A stretch of DNA of 64,000 nucleotides from Pseudomonadota bacterium (GCA_023399375.1 JAEWPX010000139.1:15841-79840), one strand, 5' to 3'; shown: positions 9,153-17,805, numbered from the stretch's first letter. Numbers and translations: made by a program. The notes: a model not told the origin generated them from the letters alone.

Positions 9153-10103
9153 ATGTCCTACCAGCAACAATTCGGGGCGGATTATTATTGTCGCGATACT
9201 GCCGACGGCAGGTACCTGACGACAGACAACCTGATGTATTATTTGTTCAATTTCAGGGGGCGCATTTGCCGGTCGGAGTATTGGTTCGCGACGATATTCG
9301 TCTGGTTCATCTCTTTTGTTGTGTCGGTCCTCACAATCCTCATCTCGGGGTTGCTCATCGGTTCTGTTCAACGATTGCATACGGAAGCCGATATCCTCGC
9401 ATTTTTTTGGCAACTTGGGGCCGGGCTAGTCTTTCTGTGCGGTTTTACGGTTGTCAGCATCGTGGTCACGTATATGCTGGCCATCAAGCGGGCTCACGAC
9501 AGGAACCGTCCTGGCTGGTTCGTGCTGTTGAGCTTTGTGCCGCTGGCCAACATCTGGATTTTCATAGAACTGTCGTTCCTGTGCGGCACAGAAGGAGACA
9601 ATCCGTACGGAAATGATCCGCGCTTGCGTTTTGGCGCCCCGCTCCCGCAGCAGCCCGGGTACGATTACACGCAGAGCCAGGCGGGCAATGTCGGACTCCA
9701 AGCGCAGCCCACCGCCGGCATGGGGCGGACCGCTCCCTCCACGGCGATGTTTCGGCAACAGACGGTTGCAAGCGACCGGGGAGCGTATGCTGGCAAGGGG
9801 CCCGTGCTGGTCGCCGTCTCCGGAGAGTATGTGGGAGCCAGGATTCCCATCGACGGCAAGGGCATTGTGATCGGGCGCGACCCGGATCAATGCAATCTGG
9901 TGATGTCCTCAAAAGATATCTCAAGGAAACATGCCAGGATATCCTGCGTCACGGCCGAGCGGAAATTCCTCGTTGAGGATCTGCAATCCCGAAACGGCGT
10001 CTACATCGGTCGTGAGCGCGTCAACGGAAAAGTGCTGATTTCTCCCGGAGAGAGCTTTACATTGTCCGAGGACGCCGCGACATTCATGGTGAATTTCGCC
10101 TGA
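9153..10103 (+). CDS. DUF805 membrane protein with C-terminal FHA domain
   Basis: A 316-residue fusion. Residues 25-150 are a DUF805 domain: the characteristic start YYLFNFRGRICRSEYW, about four hydrophobic helices, and KRAHDRNRPGWF with NPYGNDPR at the end. A Gln/Ala/Thr linker leads to an FHA domain at about 215-310 (IGRDPDQC, SRKHARI, SRNGVYIG). DUF805 proteins are inner-membrane proteins of unknown activity, so the FHA part would tether phosphothreonine partners to the membrane. The start at 9153 follows an AGG/GGGGG-rich leader and sits 19 bases after the upstream stop. It is the fourth FHA protein in the cluster. Confidence 0.88.
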   Translation: MSYQQQFGADYYCRDTADGRYLTTDNLMYYLFNFRGRICRSEYWFATIFVWFISFVVSVLTILISGLLIGSVQRLHTEADILAFFWQLGAGLVFLCGFTVVSIVVTYMLAIKRAHDRNRPGWFVLLSFVPLANIWIFIELSFLCGTEGDNPYGNDPRLRFGAPLPQQPGYDYTQSQAGNVGLQAQPTAGMGRTAPSTAMFRQQTVASDRGAYAGKGPVLVAVSGEYVGARIPIDGKGIVIGRDPDQCNLVMSSKDISRKHARISCVTAERKFLVEDLQSRNGVYIGRERVNGKVLISPGESFTLSEDAATFMVNFA

Positions 10104-10175
10104 CCATGACGCAAGCAAAGCCGCGGGCGCATGCCGTTGGCGGCGACGGCGACGCGGCCCGGCCTGAGAAAGGGC

Positions 10176-10754
10176 ATGAAGAAGCAAGTCGGAAAGGCAG
10201 ACAAGCCCGGGCGCGTGCGCACGGGGACCCGCGCCGTGCTCTGCATGGCGGCCATCGTCGTGGCCGGCGCGCTGTATCTGGCCACGCGCCCGGGAGGACC
10301 GTTGTCTTCCCGGATGGAATACGTGGACAGGATCAACGGTTTTTCCCTGCTCCATCCGGTGGGTTGGAAGGTGCTGCCGTCCTATGGTGACACGGATATC
10401 GTCCTGGTCCCGACCCGGGACGGGAAGGCGGCGTTTCAGGACAATGTCAACGTGCGCCATGCCAGGACGCCGGCAGGGCAGGGCATGGTAGCCGATCAGG
10501 TGCTTGGCGAATTGAAGGAAGCGGGAGCGGATGTATCGTTGCTGGAGCAACGCAACGAGGAGATTGACGGCAACCGCGCCGTGAAGCTCGTGTACCACAC
10601 CACGGTCAACGGCTCCCACTTCGCCATGATCAGCTATGTGATTCCCCTGGAGAGCACTTGGTTTATCACCTGTACGACGCTTCCGGAAGGGTTGGCGGCG
10701 TTTCAGGGCGACTGCGAGGCGCTCGCCAAAAGCTTCAGGCGTATTGCGCCCTGA
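10176..10754 (+). CDS. Membrane-anchored protein with a DcrB/PsbP-like fold
   Basis: A 192-residue protein with a basic N-terminus and one hydrophobic helix (about residues 19-38), followed by an extracytoplasmic domain of about 145 residues. The pattern GFSLLHPVGWKVLP near its start, later VKLVYHTT and a final ALAKSFRRI, is typical of the DcrB/PsbP/Mog1-like group, small domains found in secreted or lipid-anchored proteins; the function here is unknown. ATG 10176 gives the normal signal-anchor; an in-frame ATG at 10131 is possible. It is the last gene of the plus-strand signalling cluster. Confidence 0.7.
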   Translation: MKKQVGKADKPGRVRTGTRAVLCMAAIVVAGALYLATRPGGPLSSRMEYVDRINGFSLLHPVGWKVLPSYGDTDIVLVPTRDGKAAFQDNVNVRHARTPAGQGMVADQVLGELKEAGADVSLLEQRNEEIDGNRAVKLVYHTTVNGSHFAMISYVIPLESTWFITCTTLPEGLAAFQGDCEALAKSFRRIAP

Positions 10755-11040
10755 GGCGCGTCCCTGCATGTCGCAATGGGTTTGCCCCGGCCTGTCGTGT
10801 TCCGGGGAGGCACGCGTCCTCAACAATCGACCTTGAGGACCCTTTTTCAGGGGGATGGCCATGGTGTTGAGGAGGAATGTCAGTTCGACCTTTGCCTAAT
10901 CGGGATGTCGGGGGCGAAAGAAGCCATAGCCCTGTTTGAGTGTTCCGAAGGGGGCCTTTAACGAAATCTGCGTAATCCTCCACTACGGGGTGAAAGCTCC
11001 AGGAGGTTTTCATATTGATAAACCGTTACGCACTTTCTCG

Positions 11041-11136
11041 GAAGGCGTTTGAGGAGAGACCCCCTGCCTGGAGGGCCGCAGCGGTATGAAAAGCATCTGG
11101 GCTATAGCTTAACCTTGCCACAATCTGTCCAATCAG
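11041..11136 (+). repeat. 96-bp direct repeat, copy 1 (partner at 12255-12351)
   Basis: Nearly the same sequence as 12255-12351, with a few substitutions and one-base gaps; the two share a continuous core CATCTGGGCTATAGCTTAAC. The copies lie just outside the two ends of the IS256-family transposase remnant and run in the same orientation, so they are not the inverted ends of the element. Confidence 0.85.
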
Positions 11137-11189
11137 GGTCGCGTCCGTCAACGTGGTGTAAATTCCGGTGTGCTTGAGGTGGCAATCGA

Positions 11190-12255
11190 TCAGGCTGCCC
11201 TGGGTGGAATTTGGGCTGGCTGCGCCTCGTTGGGTTGGGTGTTGAGTTCGGCCATGGCCTCGACCTGCATGTAGCGGCTTTGCAGCTGCCACTCGTCGTT
11301 TTGCTCCAGCAAGATGGCCCCGATGAGCCGGATGATGGACTGCTCGTTGGGGAAGATGCCGACTACGTCCGCTCGCCGCTTCACCTCTTTGTTCAGCCTT
11401 TCCAGCGGATTGGTACTGTGCAGCTTGACCCGGTGCTGTGCCGGGAAGGCCATGTAGGCCAGCACGTCGTGCTCGGTTTCGTCCATGAAGCTGGCGAGTT
11501 TTGGCCATTTGCCGCGAAGCTGGTCAGCGACATGCCGCAGGTCTGGCTGGCGCTGGCCGCGTCTGGCTGCAAAAAGGCCTGACGTAGGGCGGCGGAAACC
11601 ATGGCGTGCTGCAATTTAGGGACGCGAGCCAAGGCGTTTCGCATCCAGTGGACCCGGCAGCGCTGCCATGTGGCCCCGAACGTCTTGGCAATGGCGGCTT
11701 TGAGACCTTCATGGGCATCGGAAACGACCAGCTTCACACCGGTGAGGCCTCGACGAAGAAGGCCTTTGAGGAAAAAAGACCAGAACGGCTCAGCCTCGCT
11801 GGGGCCTATGTGCAGCCCCACGATTTCCCGGTGGCCTTCCGTGTTCGCCGCTACGGCGATTATGACGGCAACGCTGACCACCCGGCCGCCTTCGCGCTGT
11901 TTGAGGTAGGTCGCGTCCAGCCACAAATAGGGCCATTCCCCGGCCAGCGGCCTGGAAAGGAAGGCATGGACTCGTTCATCAATGTCCTTGCACAGCTTGG
12001 ACACTTGGGATTTCGAGATGCCGGAAAGTCCCATGGCCTGGACGAGATCGTCCACGCGCCGCGTCGATATGCCGCCGATCCAGGACTCCTGGATGACGGC
12101 CACCAAAGCGCGTTCGCTGGTCTTGCGCGGCTCCAGGAAGGGCGGAAAGTAGCTGCCCTGGCGCAGCTTGGGGATGCGCAGTTGCAGGGAGCCGACGCGG
12201 GTATCAAGGCTGCGGTCACGGTAGCCGTTGCGGTAGCTGACTCGCTCGGCGCTTG
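11190..12255 (-). pseudogene. IS256-family transposase, N-terminally truncated and frameshifted
   Basis: The minus strand encodes most of a mutator-type transposase. It starts abruptly inside the conserved N-terminal region (ERVSYRNGYRDR, then LRIPKLRQGSYFPPFLE) without the 60 or so residues that should precede it. The DDE residues are present: Asp in LWLDATYLK, Asp in VVSDAHEG and Glu in NPLERLNKEVKRR. Near 11538 one base is missing: the upstream frame ends at QPDAASASQT and the following LRHVADQL is one base out of phase, continuing to the stop at 11190. A truncated, frameshifted gene cannot make an active enzyme. Confidence 0.85.
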
Positions 12256-12351
12256 AAGGTGTTTGAGGGAGAGAGCACCTGCCTGGAGGGCCTCAGCGGT
12301 ATGAAAGCATCTGGGCTATAGCTTAACCTTGCCGCAAATCTGCCCAACCAG
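12255..12351 (+). repeat. 96-bp direct repeat, copy 2 (partner at 11041-11136)
   Basis: Second copy of the repeat described at 11041. Here it joins directly to the truncated 5' side of the transposase, so the element's missing N-terminus was replaced by this repeat. That fits a recombination or deletion between two tandem copies of the same insertion sequence. Confidence 0.8.
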
Positions 12352-12362
12352 CCAGAACTCAT

Positions 12363-12683
12363 AGGGACTCGAACCGCCATGTTAGGACAATTTTGTCCTT
12401 GCCGGACGAGGGTCAAACTGATAGGTCAAAATCAGAGAAAATCAGTATCAACTATTTTTGAAGTCTAAGCATATCAAGCTGTTGTCTCTTGCTATGAGGT
12501 CCGAGGGTGCAGAGTCCCCCCTTCGGCACCATCTATAGAGGGGGTACAGCTAACAAGCTGTAACCCCTTATTTTTTTGTCTTCAGGGTTACGGCAAGGCT
12601 TCAAGAAGCCCTGTAATTTGGCCAAAGTAGCAAAAAGGATCAAACTGCTGGGGCAAACATGCCGGACGCCGGCGTGGGCCATA
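12363..12683 (+). repeat. About 320-bp long-range direct repeat, copy A (copy B at 40256-40570)
   Basis: Starts at AGGGACTCGAACCGCC and ends at GGCGTGGGCCATA; the same order of sequence returns about 28 kb away with scattered differences. Bases 12512-12531 (GAGTCCCCCCTTCGGCACCA) read exactly like the 3' end of a bacterial tRNA-Leu, but no tRNA body lies upstream. A terminator follows at 12541. An integrase stub starts 112 bases after the repeat. Together these look like an attachment-site scar of an integrative element; that interpretation is inference. Confidence 0.75.
12541..12578 (+). terminator. Rho-independent terminator in repeat copy A
   Basis: GGGGTACAGCT pairs with AGCTGTAACCCC around a short loop and is followed by TTATTTTTTT. 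It stands where a terminator would follow a tRNA gene. Confidence 0.75.
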
Positions 12684-12721
12684 GCCATGTCACCAACTTG
12701 CCAGTCGCTCCAAGGCCGAAG

Positions 12722-12793
12722 GGAAGCACTCTCGCCCCCACAGGCATCAAAAGACGTTGTTACCGGATCGTCACGCCAGGAAGCGCTATCCCT
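12722..12793 (+). repeat. 72-bp repeat shared with 27631-27702
   Basis: From GGAAGCACTCTCGCCCCCAC to GAAGCGCTATCCCT; the same sequence with a handful of changes occurs at 27631-27702. Both copies sit beside truncated mobile-element genes (an integrase here, IS630- and IS256-like stubs there), so it is probably a piece of a mobile element. What it encodes or does is unknown. Confidence 0.65.
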
Positions 12794-12794
12794 T

Positions 12795-13004
12795 AAGCGC
12801 ACCTCTCCCAGCTATCTTTACCTCAAAGGGAATCTCTTTTATTTTCGCTACGCTTTTCCCAAGGTCTATCGTGATCGCCTGGGGCATGCTGAAATTCGGA
12901 TGAGTTTGGAAACTGGCTCTGTACGTGAAGCAAGGGTGCGGGCTGTGTCCTTGTATTCCACACTGCATGTGCTTTTAGAAAGAGGGGTTAGAAGAAACTC
13001 CTAA
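12795..13004 (+). pseudogene. N-terminal stub of a tyrosine-recombinase integrase (DUF6538-like)
   Basis: About 69 residues beginning SPSYLYLKGNLFYFRY and continuing with RLGHAEIRMSLETGSVREAR match the N-terminal DNA-binding module of phage-type tyrosine recombinases, where a beta hairpin precedes the core-binding domain. The frame stops at 13004, so the core-binding and catalytic domains are absent. There is no proper start codon: the stub is fused to the preceding 72-bp repeat. Confidence 0.65.
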
Positions 13005-13150
13005 AAGGAGTGCTTGGTGCCACCATCATCACAAGGAAAGGTCGCAGGGAAAGAGAGTCTATGTCCAGGCTGGTTGGCGGTCGGGCGGACGCGACGCCGG
13101 CGAAACCGGCCTATGCCCGGCGTAGCGACGTAAGAAGCCCCAATGGAGTC

Positions 13151-13179
13151 TTGACACGAAAAACACCATTATTCATGAT
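13151..13179 (+). promoter_or_regulatory. Probable sigma-70 promoter of the liv operon
   Basis: A perfect -35 box TTGACA at 13151-13156, a 17-base spacer and CATGAT at 13174-13179 as a moderate -10 box, 60 bases before the livK start. A small hairpin (GCCGG-CGAAA-CCGGC, 13096-13110) lies upstream and is not part of the predicted transcript. Confidence 0.5.
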
Positions 13180-13238
13180 TTTGTTTTTTGAAAATGAAGG
13201 GTTTTCGATTCGCGCCAACCGTCTGGCCCGGAGGCACC

Positions 13239-14420
13239 ATGAAGTATATCGTGACAGCACTGTTCCTGGTTTTATGCGGCATAGCCCCGGTAAAGGCCGA
13301 GACGGTCGCCACCCCGATCCCCATCGGCATCGCTGTGGCCCAAACCAGCAATGTCGCCCTTTTCGGACAGGAGCAGGTCAACGGCGCCAAGATCGCCGAG
13401 CAGCTCATCAATGCCGCCGGCGGCATCGACAGCGCGAAGATCACCCTGGTCTTCCAGGACACCGGCGGCGACGAGGCCGGAGCCGTCAACGCCTTCCAGA
13501 ACCTCATCAACCGCGACAAGGTCGTGGCCATCATCGGGCCCACCTTGTCCCAGCAGGCCTTCGCCGCCGATCCCCTGGCCAACCAGGCCAAGGTCCCGGT
13601 CGTCGCCCCGTCCAACACGGCCAAGGGTATCCCCCAGATCGGGCCCTTCGTGTCCCGGGTGTCGGCGCCCATGACCCAGGTCGCGCCCCATTCCCTCAAG
13701 CAGGCCTTGCGGCAAAACCCCAACATCAAACGGGTGGCCGTGCTCTATGCCCAAAACGACGCCTTCTCGGCCTCCGAGACAGAGGTTTTCCAGCAAGCCG
13801 TCAAGGACCTGGGTCTGGAAACCGTCACGGTGCAGAAGTTCCAGACCACGGACACCGATTTCACCACCCAGGTGAGCACGGTGCTCGGGGCCAACGTCGA
13901 CATGGTCGTCATCTCGGGCCTGGCCGCCGATTCCGGCAACCTGGTCAAGCAGCTGCGCCAGCTCGGTTACAAGGGGCAAATCGTCGGAGGCAACGGGCTC
14001 AATTCCCCGAACATGTTTCCGGTGTGCGGCGCGCTTTGCGCCGATACGCTTGTGGCCCAGGCCTACAGTCCGGCCGCCGTGGAGGGGAACCCGGCCAACA
14101 AGGCCTTCGTGGAGGCCTTCGAGCAGGCTTACAAGAAGGCTCCGGCCCAGTTCTCGGCCCAGGCCTATGCGGCTGTGCAGGTCGTGGCCGAGGCCCTGGC
14201 CAAGGTGGAAAAGCAGACCGGCAAGAAGATTTCCTCGTTCGAACTTCCGGAACTACGCGAGGCCGTCAACGCCGCCCTGCGCACCGGAACGACGCTCACG
14301 CCTATCGGTGAGATCGGCATCCTGCCTTCCGGCGAGATCGCGCAGAAGGATTTCTACGTCTCCAAAATCGTCATGCAGCCCGACGGGAAGACAGGCGCTT
14401 TCGTCCTGGTCACCGAATAG
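13239..14420 (+). CDS. livK: Branched-chain amino-acid ABC transporter, periplasmic binding protein
   Basis: A 393-residue Leu/Ile/Val-type substrate-binding protein. A Sec signal peptide ends after PVKAE near residue 22. The mature protein has the usual two-lobe pattern of type I periplasmic binding proteins: IPIGIAVAQTSNVALFGQ at the start, an early NGAKIAEQLINAAGGI helix, VVAIIGPTLS, RVAVLYAQND and TDTDFTTQVS. It captures branched-chain amino acids or related compounds (the ligand cannot be fixed by eye) and delivers them to LivHM. GGAGG five bases before ATG 13239 marks the start; an in-frame start at 13188 would spoil the signal peptide. First gene of livKHMGF. Confidence 0.93.
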   Translation: MKYIVTALFLVLCGIAPVKAETVATPIPIGIAVAQTSNVALFGQEQVNGAKIAEQLINAAGGIDSAKITLVFQDTGGDEAGAVNAFQNLINRDKVVAIIGPTLSQQAFAADPLANQAKVPVVAPSNTAKGIPQIGPFVSRVSAPMTQVAPHSLKQALRQNPNIKRVAVLYAQNDAFSASETEVFQQAVKDLGLETVTVQKFQTTDTDFTTQVSTVLGANVDMVVISGLAADSGNLVKQLRQLGYKGQIVGGNGLNSPNMFPVCGALCADTLVAQAYSPAAVEGNPANKAFVEAFEQAYKKAPAQFSAQAYAAVQVVAEALAKVEKQTGKKISSFELPELREAVNAALRTGTTLTPIGEIGILPSGEIAQKDFYVSKIVMQPDGKTGAFVLVTE

Positions 14421-14439
14421 ATCCGAAGGTCTCGGTCGG

Positions 14440-14458
14440 CCGGGAGCAGCGCTCCCGG
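14440..14458 (+). other. Intercistronic hairpin between livK and livH
   Basis: CCGGGAGC and GCTCCCGG pair around an AGC loop, with GGCC/GGCC extending the stem. There is no T-run. Such hairpins after a binding-protein gene commonly protect its mRNA, so that more binding protein than permease is made; this role is inferred from position. Confidence 0.55.
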
Positions 14459-14481
14459 TCGGCCGAAGTGTTGGTGCTCCC

Positions 14482-15432
14482 ATGGATTTCGCCTGGCTTG
14501 TGCAAAGTCTCCTCAATGGCCTGAGCATCGGCTCGGTTTATGCTGTCTTCGCCTTGGGCTACACCCTGGTTTTTTCCATCCTCGGCATCATCAATTTCGC
14601 TCACGGCGCGGTCTTCACCCTGGGGGCCTACCTCACCTATGCCCTGACCGTGGGCCGCTTCGGCATCAACGGCCTGCTCTCCGGCGTCACCCTGCCCGTG
14701 ACCTTGCCATTTTTCCCGGCTCTGGTCGTGGGGGCGCTGCTGTCGGGCCTGGCCGGCATGGCCGTGGAGCAGCTGGCCTTCCGGCCGCTTCGCCGCCGCG
14801 GGGCCGATCCGTTGCTGGCCCTGGTCAGCAGCCTGGGCGTGGCGCTGATCATCGTCAACTGTATCCAGTACCTGGTCGGCGCGGAGATCTATTCCTTTCC
14901 GGCCGACATCTTCGGCGGCCTGCCCATGGCCGTCATCTTTCCCGTGGGCGGCCGGCCCGTGGCCGTGCGCACCGTGCAGATCATCATCATCGCCGCCTGC
15001 CTGGTCATGCTGCTCGGCCTTTGGTGGTGCATCCACCGCACCCGGACCGGCAAGGCGCTTTTGGCCACGGCCGAAAACGCCGACACGGCCAGCCTGCTCG
15101 GCATCGGCGTCAACCATTTCATCCGTGGCACGTTTTTCTTCTCGGGCCTGCTCGGCGGGTTGTCCGGGACGCTTATCGGGGCGTCCTTCGGCCTGGCCGG
15201 TCCCTATTTCGGCGTGGCCTACGGCCTCAAGGGCTTGGCCGTCATGGTGCTGGGAGGGCTTGGCAGTATTCCGGGGGCGGTGGTCGGCGGCTTCGTCATC
15301 GGCCTTGGCGAAGCCTTTTTGCCGGCGGACATGAGTTCATGCAAGGAAGCCGTGGCCTTCGTCCTGCTGTTCGCCATTTTGTTGATACGCCCCCAGGGAC
15401 TGCTGGGGGGCAGCCTGGAACAGAAGGTCTGA
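14482..15432 (+). CDS. livH: Branched-chain amino-acid ABC transporter, permease LivH
   Basis: A 316-residue inner-membrane permease with about eight hydrophobic helices. LivH signatures are clear: LLNGLSIGSVYAVFALGYT at the N-terminus, INFAHGAVFTLGAY, and a conserved late segment GLKGLAVMVLGGLGSIPGAVVGG that includes the loop contacting the ATPases. It pairs with LivM to form the transmembrane channel. The ATG at 14482 follows the intercistronic hairpin; its ribosome-binding site is weak. The next gene starts four bases after the stop. Confidence 0.93.
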   Translation: MDFAWLVQSLLNGLSIGSVYAVFALGYTLVFSILGIINFAHGAVFTLGAYLTYALTVGRFGINGLLSGVTLPVTLPFFPALVVGALLSGLAGMAVEQLAFRPLRRRGADPLLALVSSLGVALIIVNCIQYLVGAEIYSFPADIFGGLPMAVIFPVGGRPVAVRTVQIIIIAACLVMLLGLWWCIHRTRTGKALLATAENADTASLLGIGVNHFIRGTFFFSGLLGGLSGTLIGASFGLAGPYFGVAYGLKGLAVMVLGGLGSIPGAVVGGFVIGLGEAFLPADMSSCKEAVAFVLLFAILLIRPQGLLGGSLEQKV

Positions 15433-15435
15433 ACC

Positions 15436-16335
15436 ATGGGTGTGTTGGAGAATTACGGGTTCCTGTTGGTCACCATCATCCAGCAGGCGCTTTTGGGCCT
15501 GAGCCTCTATCTGCCGCTCATGGCCGGCCAGCTGTCCCTGGCCAGCCTCGGGTTTTATTCGCTTGGCGGCTACGTGGCGGCCATCATGGGCACCCATCCC
15601 TGGTTCGCCCCCTGGCGCGCCTGCCTGGGCTTTCTGCTCTATCCCGTGGAATGGCTGCTGGCCCTGGTCCTCGGTGTTGTTCTCGGCCTGGCCGTGGGCT
15701 ATCCGGCCCTGCGCCTGCGGGGCATCTACCTGGCCCTGGCCACCATCGCCTTTGTCCAGGTGGTAGGCGTGGCCGTGCTCAACCTGCCCATTGCCGGCGG
15801 GGCCGTGGGCATCTTCGGTATTCCCCAGCCCTTTGTGACTCACTTGGATTATTTGTGGTTTTTCGGCCCGCTGTTCGTGCTGGCCATGCTCCTGGTCCAC
15901 CGTCTGGGCACGGTGGGTCGGGGCCTGTCGCTTTTCGCCATCCGCGAGGACGAGCTGGCCGCCGGGGCCATGGGCGTGGCCACCACTCGCAACAAGGTCA
16001 TGGCCTTTGTCCTGGGCTGCGCCCTGGCCACCGTGACCGGGGCCATGTCCGCCCCCTTCCTCAACACTTGGAACGCCCGGCAGGGCACCTTCGACGCCTC
16101 GGTGACCTGCCTGGCCTACGTGCTCATCGGCGGCTCGCGTTCCATCTGGGGGCCACTTTGCGGGGCGGCCTTGCTGGTGGGGCTGCCCGAGCTGCTGCGG
16201 CCGTTGCAGGACTCGCGCATGATTCTAAACGGCTTGGTGCTGGTCATCGCCTGCGTCTACCTGCCCCGGGGCATCATGGGCGCCCTGGCCGAGCTGGGAA
16301 AACGGCTGCGCCCGGGCCGAAGCGAAGCGGCATGA
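15436..16335 (+). CDS. livM: Branched-chain amino-acid ABC transporter, permease LivM
   Basis: A 299-residue membrane protein and partner of LivH. It has LivM features: QLSLASLGFYSLGGYVAAI, ALRLRGIYLALATIAFVQ, and a late VLIGGSRSIWGPLCGAALLVGLPELLRP, ahead of the last helix and LPRGIMG. About eight to nine hydrophobic segments are visible. Its stop overlaps the livG start by four bases (ATGA), so translation is coupled. Confidence 0.93.
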   Translation: MGVLENYGFLLVTIIQQALLGLSLYLPLMAGQLSLASLGFYSLGGYVAAIMGTHPWFAPWRACLGFLLYPVEWLLALVLGVVLGLAVGYPALRLRGIYLALATIAFVQVVGVAVLNLPIAGGAVGIFGIPQPFVTHLDYLWFFGPLFVLAMLLVHRLGTVGRGLSLFAIREDELAAGAMGVATTRNKVMAFVLGCALATVTGAMSAPFLNTWNARQGTFDASVTCLAYVLIGGSRSIWGPLCGAALLVGLPELLRPLQDSRMILNGLVLVIACVYLPRGIMGALAELGKRLRPGRSEAA

Positions 16336-17111
16336 GCGCGCTGCTTGTCGCCAAGGACCTGCGGCGCAGCTTCGGCGGGCTTATCGCCGTCTGCGACGTG
16401 TCCCTCGACGTGCGTCCGGGCGAGATCATGGGGCTTATTGGCCCCAATGGCGCTGGTAAGAGCACCTTTTTCAACATGCTCACCGGCCTGACCCGGCCGG
16501 AGTGCGGCACGGTCGCCTTCGACGGGCACGACATCACCCGGGCGCGCCCCGATACCATCGCCGCCCTGGGCCTGGCCCGCACCTTCCAGAATATCCGGCT
16601 CTTCGCGGGACTCTCGCTTTTGGACAACGTGCGCGTCGCTGGCCGCGTCAGGGCGCGCTCCGGGTTGTTCGGGGCGCTTCTGGGCATGCCGGGGAGCCGG
16701 CGCGAGGAGCGCGCCGTCACCGACCGGGCCTACGAACTGCTCGAGTTGGTGCATCTGGCCGACCGGGCCCATGACGTCGCATCCTCGCTGCCCTACGGCG
16801 ACCGCAGGCGCCTGGAAATCGCCCGGGCCCTGGCGCTTTCGCCAAGGCTCCTGCTCCTCGACGAGCCGGCCGCCGGGCTCAATCCGGCCGAGAAGGTGGG
16901 CATGGCCGCTTTCATCCGGGACATCCGGGAACGCTTCGACCTGACGGTTTTTCTCATCGAGCACAATGTCCCCATGGTCATGGGGCTGTGCGACCGTGTG
17001 ATGGTGCTGCATTTCGGCATGGCCATCGCCCTGGGCACGCCCGAGGACGTGCAGCGCGACCCGGACGTGATCGAGGCCTATCTCGGGGGAGGCGGGCATG
17101 GCCCTGCTTGA
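16332..17111 (+). CDS. livG: Branched-chain amino-acid ABC transporter, ATP-binding protein LivG
   Basis: A 259-residue ATPase. Walker A is GPNGAGKST, Q-loop in TFQNIRLF, a degenerate ABC signature SLPYGDRRRLEIARAL typical of LivG, Walker B LLLLDEPAAGLNP and switch histidine in IEHNV. The length and the extra region between Q-loop and signature (ARSGLFGALLGMPG) are typical for LivG. It powers uptake with LivF on the cytoplasmic face of LivHM. It overlaps livF by 14 bases. Confidence 0.94.
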   Translation: MSALLVAKDLRRSFGGLIAVCDVSLDVRPGEIMGLIGPNGAGKSTFFNMLTGLTRPECGTVAFDGHDITRARPDTIAALGLARTFQNIRLFAGLSLLDNVRVAGRVRARSGLFGALLGMPGSRREERAVTDRAYELLELVHLADRAHDVASSLPYGDRRRLEIARALALSPRLLLLDEPAAGLNPAEKVGMAAFIRDIRERFDLTVFLIEHNVPMVMGLCDRVMVLHFGMAIALGTPEDVQRDPDVIEAYLGGGGHGPA

Positions 17112-17805
17112 GGTCGCGGGACTGCGCGTGGATTACGGGGCGGTTGTCGCCGTGCGCGACATTTCCCTTCGTATCGGCCAGGGCGAGATCGTCACCCTCA
17201 TCGGGGCCAACGGCGCGGGTAAGTCCACCATCCTGCGGGCCATATCCAGGCTCGTCGCTCCGCGCGCCGGCTCCATCCGCTTCGACGGCCGCGACGTTAC
17301 GTCTCTGGCCCCAGAGGCCCTGGTGCGCCTGGGCATGGCTCATTGTCCCGAAGGCCGCCAGGTCTTGGCGCGCCTTAGCGTGGACGACAACCTGGAACTC
17401 GGGGCCTACGTGCGCAACGACCGCGCCGGCATCGCTGCGGACAAAAAACGCCTGTTCGAGGTCTTTCCGCGCCTGGCTGAACGCCAGCATCAACTGGCCG
17501 GCACCCTTTCCGGCGGCGAGCAGCAGATGCTGGCCATGGCCAGGGCGCTCATGAGCCGGCCAAGGCTGCTGCTCCTTGATGAACCGAGCCTGGGCTTGGC
17601 CCCATTGCTTGTTGGGGAAATCTTCGAGATCGTGGCCGGCCTTGGAGCCATGGGCACGACCATCCTGCTTGTCGAGCAAAACGCCTGGCAGGCCATGCGG
17701 GTGGCGGCGCGCACCTACGTTGTGGAGGCCGGGACCATCGTGCTGTCCGGTCCGTCGGAAGATCTGCTGCATGATCCCCGCATCACCCGGGCCTACCTCG
17801 GTTAG
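17098..17805 (+). CDS. livF: Branched-chain amino-acid ABC transporter, ATP-binding protein LivF
   Basis: A 235-residue ATPase, the shorter of the pair. Walker A is GANGAGKST, signature LSGGEQQMLAMARALM, Walker B LLLLDEPSLGLAP and VEQNA at the H-loop region, where Gln replaces the usual His as is common in LivF. The CPEGRQ motif after the Walker A domain is a LivF hallmark. Last gene of the operon; no clear intrinsic terminator follows. Confidence 0.94.
   Translation: MALLEVAGLRVDYGAVVAVRDISLRIGQGEIVTLIGANGAGKSTILRAISRLVAPRAGSIRFDGRDVTSLAPEALVRLGMAHCPEGRQVLARLSVDDNLELGAYVRNDRAGIAADKKRLFEVFPRLAERQHQLAGTLSGGEQQMLAMARALMSRPRLLLLDEPSLGLAPLLVGEIFEIVAGLGAMGTTILLVEQNAWQAMRVAARTYVVEAGTIVLSGPSEDLLHDPRITRAYLG

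Noticed and set aside
1..10754. Type VI secretion locus
   Set aside because: Kinase, phosphatase and FHA genes occur with such loci, but no sheath, baseplate, VgrG, ClpV or TssJLM gene is visible in the window.
12490..12533. tRNA-Leu gene
   Set aside because: Only the last 20 bases (GAGTCCCCCCTTCGGCACCA) match a tRNA-Leu 3' end; there is no acceptor 5' strand, D-arm or anticodon arm upstream and the T-loop is altered.
13020..13150. Riboswitch upstream of livK
   Set aside because: A small stem-loop (13096-13110) is present but lies upstream of the likely promoter, and no known aptamer consensus could be recognised.
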